Below, in pieces: positions 8,391 through 18,145 of a stretch of 64,000 nucleotides of DNA. Under the pieces are notes generated by a model. It did no database searches. It was not told the DNA's origin and saw only the letters and a list, made by a program, of their open reading frames with translations. Source of the DNA: RHKX01 sp963839535 (GTDB lineage Bacteria > Actinomycetota > Thermoleophilia > Solirubrobacterales > 70-9); NCBI GenBank assembly GCA_963839535.1, contig CAWIVF010000005.1:1-64000 (forward strand), written 5' to 3'. The position numbers were made by a program, and so were the translations under genes. How positions within the stretch are numbered: the first letter of the stretch is position 1; every line of letters begins with the position of its first letter.

Positions 8391-9476
8391 CTATGCCGAA
8401 TCCGGGGGCGGCGTCGGCGTATCGGCGCCGCGCCTGGTGCCGATCCAGTCGTCGAGCTCCTGCCAGTGGTCGTAGAGCCAGTCGATCCGTCCCTCGCGAT
8501 CCTGCGGGATCTCGGCTGCCGGGACGCGCCAGAAGCGCACCGCGATCGTGCGGCCGACGAGCTTGCCGCGCCAGATGTCGCCGATCGTCGCGAACCCGTC
8601 GAAGCCGACGTGCGCGCAGAACACGACATCGGTCCCGACCGTGTCCTCGAGCACGGCGAGCGGTCCGCCGAGCCGCGGGGGCAGCAGGTTCTGCAGGCGC
8701 TCGGCCTTCGCGGCGATCTCCGGCATCCCCTCGGCGATCTTCTCCTTGGCGCGGGCGAGCTTCGCCTCGGTGAAACGGGTTCCCTCGGGGTAGACGAGGA
8801 TCCCCTCGCCCGGGTGCATGTCCTCGGCGAGCAGCCGCAGGCGCTCGACCTCGGCGGCGGAGTCCCCCGAGGCGCGGCGGACGAAGTTCGTCGGCACCCA
8901 GCGGCCGCCGATGTCGATGACCGGGATCGACCGCAACTCGTGCTTGATCACGTAGCGCAGGCCGAGGCCGTGCGCATGCGCGACCAGGGTGTCCGGCAAC
9001 AGGTTGTCGACGATGCTGGCGTGCCGGATGAAGAGGACGACCGGCCCGGGCCCCGCCACCTCGAGGTCCTCGACGTCGAAGCGCAGCCCGAACGCAACAC
9101 GGATGCCCGCCAGGTGCCAGCGGGCCCAGCTGATCCGCAGGTTGTAGAGGGCGACCTGCCGGTAGATGCTGTCGCCGCGGAAGGGCCCGCCGTTGCGGAT
9201 CCAGATGCCGAGCATGACGAGCAGCGCGCGCAACTCGCCGAGCAGGAACCACCAGAGGAACGCCACGAGCCGGACGCCGACCCAGGGCTTGCGGCGGCGG
9301 AGCCAGAGCACGAGGTCGACGAGGGCCGCCCCGAGCAGCAGGACCGGCAGGAGCACCGTGACGAGCACGAGGGCGAGGATCTCCAGCGAGATCCCCCGGG
9401 TTCGCCTGATCAGGCGGGCGCCCCGGGGGCCGTCGTCGGGGAAGACCTGGCCGCCGCCGATCAGCTTGACGCGCAT
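8391..9476 (-). CDS. 1-acyl-sn-glycerol-3-phosphate acyltransferase family protein
   Basis: 361 residues. Carries the acyltransferase motifs of the PlsC family: FIRHASIVDN (HX4D, about 150-159) with catalytic His and Asp, and LVYPEGTRFTEAKL (about 231-244) for glycerol-phosphate binding. Two N-terminal hydrophobic stretches (about 30-52 and 68-90) should anchor it in the membrane. At 361 residues it is longer than classical PlsC (about 245) and resembles the larger actinobacterial and LCLAT-like acyltransferases, so the acceptor may differ from lysophosphatidic acid. It begins 10 bases after the lepA stop. Confidence 0.85.
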   Translation of the reverse strand: MRVKLIGGGQVFPDDGPRGARLIRRTRGISLEILALVLVTVLLPVLLLGAALVDLVLWLRRRKPWVGVRLVAFLWWFLLGELRALLVMLGIWIRNGGPFRGDSIYRQVALYNLRISWARWHLAGIRVAFGLRFDVEDLEVAGPGPVVLFIRHASIVDNLLPDTLVAHAHGLGLRYVIKHELRSIPVIDIGGRWVPTNFVRRASGDSAAEVERLRLLAEDMHPGEGILVYPEGTRFTEAKLARAKEKIAEGMPEIAAKAERLQNLLPPRLGGPLAVLEDTVGTDVVFCAHVGFDGFATIGDIWRGKLVGRTIAVRFWRVPAAEIPQDREGRIDWLYDHWQELDDWIGTRRGADTPTPPPDSA

Positions 9477-9486
9477 GCGTTCGAGC

Positions 9487-11298
<1,812 letters not shown>

Positions 11299-11363
11299 TT
11301 CGGGTCCGCCGTCGGTGCGATGCGGCCGCCTAGCGTAGATGCCCGCCCGCCCCGGTTCGGCCC

Positions 11364-13016
11364 TCAGCGCCTGAAGACCCCGAGCAGCTGCCTCGCCTCG
11401 GGCACCCGCAGCGCGAGGACGGCGGCGAGGTAGACCGCCCCGCCCGCGGCGAGCGCGCCGCCGAGGGAGCCGATCTGGCCGAGCGTGCTGCGACCGAGGG
11501 CCTCGTCGAGCACGTCCCAGACGACGTAGGAGACGCCGGCGAGGACCGTCGCCGCGATCGTGACGCGGACGGCGCCGTCGAGGAGGCTGCCGAACTCGAT
11601 GCCGCCGAGCTCCCGGCGGAGGACGACGATCTGGGCGCCGACGCTGGCGCTGGTGGCCACCGCGGTCGCGGCGACGATCCCGGCCACCCCGTACGGCTTG
11701 TAGAGAGCGGCCGAGAGCCCGGCCGTCAGCGCCAGGTTGAGTGCCGCGATCCAGGTCGGCACCCACGGCTTCTGGAGGCTGAAGAAGGTGCGGGTGAGGA
11801 TCAGGAAGAGGCCGTTGAACGGCAGCGAGAACGCGAACCAGAACAGGGCGGTGGCGGTCAGGTCGGTGCTCTCCGGGCCGAAGTCGCCGCGCTCGAAGAC
11901 CAGCCGCGTCATCGGCTCCGAGAGGACGAGGATCGCCGCCGCGGCCGGGACGAGGACCAGGAGGATCATGCGCATCCCGTTCGCCATCGTGCGGCGCAGG
12001 TCGCCGTACTCCCGGTTCGCGGCGTACCGGGCGAGGGTCGGGAAGATCACCGTGGCGACGGCGACCGAGAAGACGCCCTGGGGCAGCATGTAGATCCGGA
12101 ACGCCTTGTCGATCGCCGCGGGCGCCTGGTCGCTGACCCCCGGCACGAGCGATCCGAAGATCCCGTTGATCGCCAGGTTGAAGTTGATCAGCCCGAGCGA
12201 GATCGTCACCGGCAGCATCAGGATCAGGACCCGCTTGACGAGATCGCTGCGCCACTCGAAGACGCGGCTGAACTCGAACGGGGTGTTGCGGAGGTCCCAG
12301 GCGACCATCGCGAGTTGCAGGGCGGTCCCCACGACCACGCCGATGGCGTAGGCGTAGATCTCGTCGCCCTCGGGGAAGGCGGGAGCGAGCCCGACGAGGA
12401 CCGCGATGATCGCGACGTTCCAGAACAGCGGCGCGATCGCGAACACGCCGAAGCGGTTGTAGCTGTTGAGGATCCCGACGACGACGCCGGAGACGCCGAG
12501 CATGACCAGGATCGGGAAGAGGACCCGCGAGAGCCCGACGGTCAGGTCCAGCTCCTCCCCCGAGTAGCCCGGCGCGAACAGCGGCATCAGGACGGGCGCA
12601 AGGAGGATGAAGAGCGCCGTGATCAGCCCGAGGACGAGGAAGGCGCCGAAGATCAGGGTCGAGGCGAGCCGGAAGGCCTCGATCCGGCGGTTGCGCTCGA
12701 GCTGCTCGGTGAAGACCGGGACGAAGGCCGCCTGCAGGGCGGCGTCGGCGAACAGCGAGCGGATCAGGTTCGGGACGAGGAAGGCGATCGTGAACGCCGA
12801 CATCGCCAGGCTGGTGCCGAAGTACCTGGCGGCGAAGATCTCGCGGACCAGCCCGGCGATCCGCGAGAGGCCGGTCGCGATGCTGAAGAACGCGGTCGAG
12901 CGGCCGAGGCGGCGGCCGGTCTCCTCCGCGTCCTCGCCGGCCGGGAGGTCCTCGGCCTCGGTCTCCTCGTCCCCCCACGCGGGCGGCGGCCCGCCTCGAT
13001 CTCGCGACTCGTCCAT
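11364..13016 (-). CDS. murJ: Lipid II flippase MurJ (MviN family)
   Basis: 550 residues with about 14 hydrophobic segments. Flips the peptidoglycan precursor lipid II across the membrane. Characteristic opening after a 40-residue acidic tail: STAFFSIATGLSRIAGLVREIFAARYFG, then LVPNLIRSLFADAALQAAFVPVF, the MurJ core. MOP-superfamily topology continues to the C-terminus (RVPEARQLLGVFRR). The acidic N-terminal extension (about residues 1-40) is typical of actinobacterial MurJ proteins. It is divergent from rpsT with only 25 bases between start codons. Confidence 0.92.
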   Translation of the reverse strand: MDESRDRGGPPPAWGDEETEAEDLPAGEDAEETGRRLGRSTAFFSIATGLSRIAGLVREIFAARYFGTSLAMSAFTIAFLVPNLIRSLFADAALQAAFVPVFTEQLERNRRIEAFRLASTLIFGAFLVLGLITALFILLAPVLMPLFAPGYSGEELDLTVGLSRVLFPILVMLGVSGVVVGILNSYNRFGVFAIAPLFWNVAIIAVLVGLAPAFPEGDEIYAYAIGVVVGTALQLAMVAWDLRNTPFEFSRVFEWRSDLVKRVLILMLPVTISLGLINFNLAINGIFGSLVPGVSDQAPAAIDKAFRIYMLPQGVFSVAVATVIFPTLARYAANREYGDLRRTMANGMRMILLVLVPAAAAILVLSEPMTRLVFERGDFGPESTDLTATALFWFAFSLPFNGLFLILTRTFFSLQKPWVPTWIAALNLALTAGLSAALYKPYGVAGIVAATAVATSASVGAQIVVLRRELGGIEFGSLLDGAVRVTIAATVLAGVSYVVWDVLDEALGRSTLGQIGSLGGALAAGGAVYLAAVLALRVPEARQLLGVFRR

Positions 13017-13041
13017 GGACCGCTAGAGTGTGCCGCCGCCC

Positions 13042-13305
13042 ATGGCGAACATCGCATCACAGAAGAAGCGCATCCTCCGCTCCGAGCGGGAGCACGACGA
13101 GAACCGTCGCCTCACCGGCGCGGTCAAGACCCATTTCCGCCGGCTCGAGAGCGCCGTCGAGGCGGGCGAGGCCGACACGATCGAGTCCGAGCACCGGACG
13201 CTGGTCGCACGGATCGACAAGGCCGTCCAGAAGGGCGCGATGCACGCCAACACCGGGGCTCGCAAGAAGAGCCGCGCCGCGCGCATCCGCTCCTCGCAGT
13301 CGTAG
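13042..13305 (+). CDS. rpsT: 30S ribosomal protein S20
   Basis: 87 residues from the ATG at 13042; a GTG at 13030 would add four residues (VPPP) not seen in the family. Sequence opens MANIASQKKRILRSEREH and ends in the basic KKSRAARIRSSQS. Primary 16S rRNA-binding protein of the small subunit. One of the few plus-strand genes here; it converges on holA, whose stop is 13 bases downstream. A TAGAGT hexamer at 13024-13029 could be its -10 box. Confidence 0.95.
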   Translation: MANIASQKKRILRSEREHDENRRLTGAVKTHFRRLESAVEAGEADTIESEHRTLVARIDKAVQKGAMHANTGARKKSRAARIRSSQS

Positions 13306-13318
13306 GGAGCCTCCGCGC

Positions 13319-14284
13319 TCACCCCTCGCCGCCCGCCGCACGGCGGACCGCGAGCGTCAATGCGACCTCGTCGCTGTAGTTCGACCCTCCCCGGGTCCAC
13401 CATTCGAGGTCCGCGACCGCCGCGATCGCAGCCGACAGGTCGGCCGGATCGACCCCGCGCACCGAGCGGACGAGCATCTTCGAGGGGTACGGGGGCATCG
13501 GCAGGGCGGCCTCGATCTGCTGCGGCGACTTGCCCGCATCGAGCGCCTCGGCCGCCTGGTGGGCGCTGCGCAGGCGGTTGGCCATCCCGTAGACGAGGGG
13601 CGTGACGGCGTTTCCCTCGGCCAGGAGGGCGTCGGCCGCGGCGATCGCGCCCTCGGCGTCCCTGGCGACGACCGCGTCGGCGAGGGTCCAGCCGGCGCGC
13701 TCGGAGACGTCGATCGTGAGGCTCTCCAGGTCCTCGAGGTCCACGGTCCCGCCCTCTCCCGCCCAGAGCGCCAGCCGGTCGAGCTCGCTCGAGAGCCGGA
13801 CGGTGCCCTCGCCGATCCGGGCGACGAGCGCTCGGGCGGCCTGCGGCGCCAGGCTGAATCCGCGCTCCCGCGCCCCGGAGACGAGCCAGCCGGGCAGCTC
13901 ACGGCGACCGGGCGCGGCATAGGTGATCACCTCTCCGCCGGCCGCCTCGACGGCCTGCGCAAGGCCCTTGGGCGCGGCGCCGCGCGCGACCAGCACGACC
14001 GTGACCTCCTCGGGCGCGCTCGCCAGCGCCTCCGAGACCGCCTTGACCTGGGTCGCCCGCCAGCGCTCGACGCCATCGGCCAGCAGGTAGCGGCGCTCCG
14101 CCATCAGCGAGATCGCGGGCAGCGAGCCGATCAGGGCCTCGGCGTCGGGTGCGGCGCCGCCCGCTCCCGCGAACGTCTCGAGCGACCCCTGGCCCCCCTC
14201 GCGCTCCGCCCGGGCGCGCAGCCGGGCCAGGGCGGCGTCGAGCTTCGCCGAGTCGGTCCCGATCATCAGATAGGCGGGTTTCAT
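13319..14284 (-). CDS. holA: DNA polymerase III subunit delta
   Basis: 321 residues, near the family's usual length (about 340). Clamp-loader subunit that opens the sliding clamp. Recognised by the opening MKPAYLMIGTDSAKLDAALARL, the AAA-like fold without Walker motifs, RYLLADGVERW, and the C-terminal collar region with LVYGMANRLRSAHQAAEAL and the family-typical MPPYPSKMLVRSVRGV. The start was placed at 14284 because longer readings enter non-conserved sequence. TAGACT lies 19 bases upstream. Downstream of comEC, an order common in many bacteria. Confidence 0.88.
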   Translation of the reverse strand: MKPAYLMIGTDSAKLDAALARLRARAEREGGQGSLETFAGAGGAAPDAEALIGSLPAISLMAERRYLLADGVERWRATQVKAVSEALASAPEEVTVVLVARGAAPKGLAQAVEAAGGEVITYAAPGRRELPGWLVSGARERGFSLAPQAARALVARIGEGTVRLSSELDRLALWAGEGGTVDLEDLESLTIDVSERAGWTLADAVVARDAEGAIAAADALLAEGNAVTPLVYGMANRLRSAHQAAEALDAGKSPQQIEAALPMPPYPSKMLVRSVRGVDPADLSAAIAAVADLEWWTRGGSNYSDEVALTLAVRRAAGGEG

Positions 14285-14337
14285 CGCTGCCGGCACGGGG
14301 GCGAGTCTACGTCCGCGACCGGCCCCAACCCTCGCGC

Positions 14338-16698
14338 TCAGCCGCCGGCGCCGGAGCAGCCCGCCCGATCGGCGGGCGGTGGGCCGGAGCTCACCCACGC
14401 GCGGACGCCGTCAGGCCCGATCTCCACGCTCGCGTTGCCGTCGAGGTCGGTGCGCAGGGTGCAGACGCCGTGCTCGGCGAGCGCCGTCAGGGTCTCGGGC
14501 GTCGGGTGGCCATAGGAGTTCCCGGCGCCGACCCCGATCAGGGCGATCCGCGGGACCGACCGGTCGAGCAGCTCGCCGAGCCCGGCGTCGTCGCTGCCGT
14601 GATGGGCGACCTTGAGCACGTCGAGCGGGCCCGGATCGAGGTGCACCGCCTCGGCCTCGGCGTCCCCCGTCAGCAGGGCGTCGTATCCGGCGAAGCGAGC
14701 GACCATCACCAGCGAGTCGAAGTTGCGGTCAGCAGCCGGTGGCGCGTCACGCGGGGGCCAGAGCACGTCCAGCTGGAGTCGCCCGAACCTGAACGAGCTT
14801 CCCTCGCCCGTGCGCAGCACGCGCGTGCCGGCCGCCCGCGCCGCGGCGGCCAGCTCGGGCGCCGGCCGGGCGTGCACCAGCTCGGCGGCGGGGACGGCGG
14901 TCAGGATCTCGAACAGGCCGCCCGCGTGATCGAGCTCGTCGTGGGTGAGGAAGACGGCGCGCAGCCGGTCGATCCCGAGCTCGCGAAGCGCCTCGGCGGC
15001 CGCGCCTCCAGGGGGGCCGCCGTCGATCAGCAGCGGCGCCCCGTGCGGCGGCTGCAGCAGCGTGGCGTCGCCCTGACCGACGTCCAGCTCGGTGATCCTC
15101 AGCGTGGCCGGGGGAACCGGCCCCCGGGCGGGGTCCGGGGCGAGGACGGCCCAGGTGAGCCCGGCCAGGGTGAGCACCGCCAGGCCGGCGCGCGCGGCAG
15201 CCGGGATGCCCAGCCCGCGCCTGCGTCTCGCGTTGGCGATCGCCGCCCCGACCAGCGCGAGGAGCGCCGCGTAGACGGCGGCCGTGACGGCCGCGCCCGG
15301 AGCACCGATCCGGAGCTGGGCCCAGGCCGGATCGGCGAGGGCGCGGGCGATCCGGGCGATCAGGTCGACGAGGCCGCCCTCGACCCAGCCGAGCCCGCCG
15401 AGCGGGATCGCCGGCACCTGGCCGAGCAGCGCGATCAGCATGCCGAGCCACATGACCGGCGCGATCAGGGGCAGGGCGAGCAGGTTCGCGGGCAGCGCCG
15501 CAAGCGATGCCTGCTCGAAGTGGTGGGCCATCAGCGGCGCGGTCGCGAGCGTCGCGGCCAGCGTGAGCGCGATGCCCTCGGCCAGAGGCCCGGCGAGGCG
15601 ATCCGGGAGCCTGCGCCGCAGGGGCGGCAGCAGCAGGGCCCGGATGGGCGCGGCCCAGAGCCCGATGCCGACGACCGCGGCGAAGCTGAGCTGCCAGCCG
15701 ACGTCGGAGCCGAAGCGCGGGTTGATGAGCAGCGTCGCGGCGGCGGCCAGGAGGACGAGATAGGAGCGCTGCGCCGGCCGCCCTGCGAGCGTCGCCAGGA
15801 TCGCGGCCGCGCCGACCACCCCGGCCCGCTGGATCGAGGGGCCGGCTCCCGCGACGGGCACGTAGACGGCGATGAGCAGGACGGTGAGCAGCAGCCGCGG
15901 GCGCAACCGGACGCCGGCCACGCCGAGCAGGACTCCCGCGAGGATCGCCAGCAGCATCACGTTCTGCCCGCTCACGGCCAGCAGGTGGGCGAGGCCCGAC
16001 CGCTTGAACGCCTCCCTGGTGGCCGGATCGATCAGGTCGTCCTGGCCGAGGACGAAACCGCGGGCGAGGGCGGAGCTCTCCTCCCCCATCCCGCTGCCGA
16101 GCGCCTCCTCGGCCCGGGCCCTGATGCCGTCGACGATCCCCGCCGCGCCGCCGCGGCCGCCGGGCTCGAGCTCGATCCGGTCCGCCTCGAGCTCGAGTGC
16201 GATGCCGAGCCGCTCGAGCTCGCCCCGCCGGAACGGGTCGGGGTGGCGAAGGCGCCCCTCCACGCTGAGCAGCCGGCCCACCGGCAGCGGACCGATCGGC
16301 TCCCTCCCCACCACCATCACCCGTCCGTCGGGGGTCTCGAGCGGCACGCGGACCTCGCCGAAGGCGCGCCGGGGCACCGCGTCGACGTAGCCGGCGACGG
16401 TCACCGGAGCGCCCGTCGGGGCGGTCAGGGCGCCCGCGTCGATCGCCTCGACCCGGGCGCCGCCGACGCCGAGCCCCAGGACCGCACCCAGTGCGGAGAT
16501 CGCGAGGAGCCGCACGCCGAGGAGCGCTCCGGCGGACCGTCCTCCCGGCGCGAGGCGCCCAAGCCACGCGAGCGCTGCCGCCGCCACGAGCAGGGCGGGC
16601 GCCCATCCCGCCGGCGCGGCGAGGTGCGGGGAGGCGAGCAACCCGGCGACGAGCCCGGCCAGAGCGAGATGACGCCACCAGCCGGCGGCCCGGGTCAC
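14338..16698 (-). CDS. comEC: DNA internalization channel ComEC (ComEC/Rec2 family)
   Basis: About 786 residues from a GTG at 16698 that overlaps the comEA stop (GTGA). Order: N-terminal hydrophobic segments and DUF4131-like domain; Competence domain with the family signature SGLAHLLAVSGQNVMLLA; many membrane segments; C-terminal metallo-beta-lactamase domain beginning ITELDVGQGDATLL, with FLTHDELDHAGG and DVLKVAHHGSDDAG metal ligands. Forms the channel that takes single-stranded DNA through the membrane in natural transformation. Together with comEA this points to DNA uptake, but pilus genes are not in the window. Confidence 0.92.
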   Translation of the reverse strand: MTRAAGWWRHLALAGLVAGLLASPHLAAPAGWAPALLVAAAALAWLGRLAPGGRSAGALLGVRLLAISALGAVLGLGVGGARVEAIDAGALTAPTGAPVTVAGYVDAVPRRAFGEVRVPLETPDGRVMVVGREPIGPLPVGRLLSVEGRLRHPDPFRRGELERLGIALELEADRIELEPGGRGGAAGIVDGIRARAEEALGSGMGEESSALARGFVLGQDDLIDPATREAFKRSGLAHLLAVSGQNVMLLAILAGVLLGVAGVRLRPRLLLTVLLIAVYVPVAGAGPSIQRAGVVGAAAILATLAGRPAQRSYLVLLAAAATLLINPRFGSDVGWQLSFAAVVGIGLWAAPIRALLLPPLRRRLPDRLAGPLAEGIALTLAATLATAPLMAHHFEQASLAALPANLLALPLIAPVMWLGMLIALLGQVPAIPLGGLGWVEGGLVDLIARIARALADPAWAQLRIGAPGAAVTAAVYAALLALVGAAIANARRRRGLGIPAAARAGLAVLTLAGLTWAVLAPDPARGPVPPATLRITELDVGQGDATLLQPPHGAPLLIDGGPPGGAAAEALRELGIDRLRAVFLTHDELDHAGGLFEILTAVPAAELVHARPAPELAAAARAAGTRVLRTGEGSSFRFGRLQLDVLWPPRDAPPAADRNFDSLVMVARFAGYDALLTGDAEAEAVHLDPGPLDVLKVAHHGSDDAGLGELLDRSVPRIALIGVGAGNSYGHPTPETLTALAEHGVCTLRTDLDGNASVEIGPDGVRAWVSSGPPPADRAGCSGAGG

Positions 16699-17295
16699 GG
16701 CTGGAGCCGGTCGCTCAGCGCCTCGATCGTCGTCGGGCCGATCCCCGGGATCTCGTCGAGCTGCTCGATCGAGGAGACGCCGCCGTGCTCGTCGCGGTAG
16801 GCGAGGATGTCCGCGGCCGTGACCGGCCCGATCCCCTCGATGGTCTCGAGGTCGGCCTGATCGGCCGAGCCCAGGCTGATCGGCCCCTCGGCGGCCGGGT
16901 CGGTCGCCGTGGATGCCGATCGCGCCGGCGGCGACCCGCTCCGGCACGACGACCTGCTGGCCGTCGGCGAGCCGCGCCGCGAGGTTGATCGAGTCGGGAT
17001 CGGCCCGGCCGATCGGCCCGCCGGCGCGCTCGAGCGCGTCCGCAACCCGCGAGCCCGCCGGCAGCCGGTAGACGCCCGGGTCGGCAACCGCGCCCGCCAC
17101 GTGGACGACGACGTCGCCGTCGGAGGCCGGCGGGCCGCCGCTGCCCACCGGCTCGGTCGCCAGTCGAACTCCCGTCGCGCCGGCCCCCGGCTCGGCCTCA
17201 CCCGACTCACGGACCGCGCGGATGCCGAGCAGCAGCAGGACGATCCCGATGGCCGCGTAGACCCCGATCTGGACCCGGGTCGACCCGCCCGTCAT
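16695..17295 (-). CDS. comEA: Competence protein ComEA (SLBB + helix-hairpin-helix), one frameshift
   Basis: 601 bases; removing one base near 16915 gives 199 residues. The first part has a membrane anchor (about 8-26), then an SLBB-like domain (VVVHVAGAVADPGVYRLPAGSRV). After the break the other frame carries the HhH DNA-binding domain: GSADQADLETIEGIGPVTA and SSIEQLDEIPGIGPTTIEALS. Binds incoming double-stranded DNA on the outer face of the membrane and passes it to ComEC. As written the N-terminal frame runs into comEC, producing an apparent 985-residue fusion, which I reject. Confidence 0.85.
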
Positions 17296-17406
17296 CGCCG
17301 CCCATGTCCTCCGCCACGCACCGGCGGATCGTCGCCGGAGCGGATGGGCGGCTTGCGACCCGGGAGTGCCGGATCGGCGACCGAGCCGCGCCGAATCGCC
17401 GACCGG

Positions 17407-17658
17407 TCAGCCGGTGCTGAACCCGGAGGTGCCCTGCGGCTCCTCGTCGTCGACCTCGAGCCGGCTCACGCGCGCCCGCTCCGGTCCATCAGCGCTGAAG
17501 GAGATCAGCTGCTCGACCGCGCCGGCCGGCCCCTCGAAGGCCATCTCGACGGCTCCGTCGTCGCGGTTGCGGGCGTACCCGGCAACCCCGAGCTCATTCG
17601 CCAGCCGCTCCACCGAGGCGCGGAAGAAGACGCCCTGCACCTCGCCATGGGCGATCAC
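17407..17658 (-). CDS. Acylphosphatase
   Basis: 83 residues from GTG. Hydrolyses acyl phosphates. The family motif HGEVQGVFFRASV holds the catalytic arginine, and YARNRDDGAVE the catalytic asparagine. Family members usually have a few more N-terminal residues of the type IRRRVI; here those codons precede the GTG in frame, beginning with ATT at 17670, so the true start may be an ATT codon or the sequence may carry an error there. Ends about 110 bases before the comEA start. Confidence 0.88.
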   Translation of the reverse strand: MIAHGEVQGVFFRASVERLANELGVAGYARNRDDGAVEMAFEGPAGAVEQLISFSADGPERARVSRLEVDDEEPQGTSGFSTG

Positions 17659-17692
17659 GCGACGGCGAATCGTGCCCCCGCCCGAGTCGGGA

Positions 17693-18088
17693 TCAGTACT
17701 CGTCGTCGTCCTCGTAGCCGACCGCGGCCGTCTGGCGGCCGAACGTCTCGTCGACGGAGACCGCCGGGGACTGCACGGAGAGGATCGCCAGCGGCTCCTC
17801 TCCCTCGTTGGCGATGGTGTGATCGCTCGCCGGCGGGATCAGCGCGAGGTCGCCCTGCTCCAGGTGCTCGGTGTCGCCGGTCGTCGAGAGCGTCCCGGTG
17901 CCGCGGACCACGACGTAGACCTGCTCCGCCTCCTCGTGGGAGTGGAGCTCCTGCGAGACGCCCGAGGGCACCTCGATCCAGGTGACCGTCATGTGGCGCG
18001 AGCCGAGTTCCCCCGCATCCATGAGGATGTGGGAGCTGAGCCGGTGGAAGTCCTTCACGGCGGCGTCGGAGAGGCGCCTGACGAGCAT
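17693..18088 (-). CDS. Cupin domain protein
   Basis: 131 residues, single conserved beta-barrel cupin. Motif 1 is HSHEEAEQVYVVVRGTG (metal ligands His, His, Glu) and motif 2 is GDLALIPPASDHTIAN with the final His. Role unknown: such single-domain cupins include isomerases, dioxygenases and sensors. The N-terminal 40 residues include VKDFHRLSSHILMDAGELGSR. A TAGAAA hexamer sits 7 bases before the ATG, and the leuS stop is 57 bases upstream. Confidence 0.8.
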   Translation of the reverse strand: MLVRRLSDAAVKDFHRLSSHILMDAGELGSRHMTVTWIEVPSGVSQELHSHEEAEQVYVVVRGTGTLSTTGDTEHLEQGDLALIPPASDHTIANEGEEPLAILSVQSPAVSVDETFGRQTAAVGYEDDDEY

Positions 18089-18095
18089 CGCGGGG

Positions 18096-18101
18096 TTTCT
18101 A
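18096..18101 (-). promoter_or_regulatory. Candidate -10 hexamer of the cupin gene
   Basis: TAGAAA on the minus strand, 7 bases before the cupin ATG, in the gap after leuS. Position 6 deviates from TANNNT, so this is weaker than the others. Confidence 0.3.
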
Positions 18102-18145
18102 GCAGACCCTCAGCCGCGCCCGTGGCCCCATGGACGGATTTCGAG

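Noticed and set aside
14149..16800. Long plus-strand frames opposite comEC (and similarly at 4502-6382 and 40759-43689)
   Set aside because: Compositional shadows of GC-rich minus-strand genes: Arg/Ala/Gly-rich or Val/Asp/Leu-rich without domain signatures.
14338..17295. A single 985-residue ComEA-ComEC fusion
   Set aside because: The middle of that frame is Arg/Gly-rich nonsense, while another frame carries the ComEA HhH domain and a stop overlapping a GTG start of ComEC. A one-base indel explains it.
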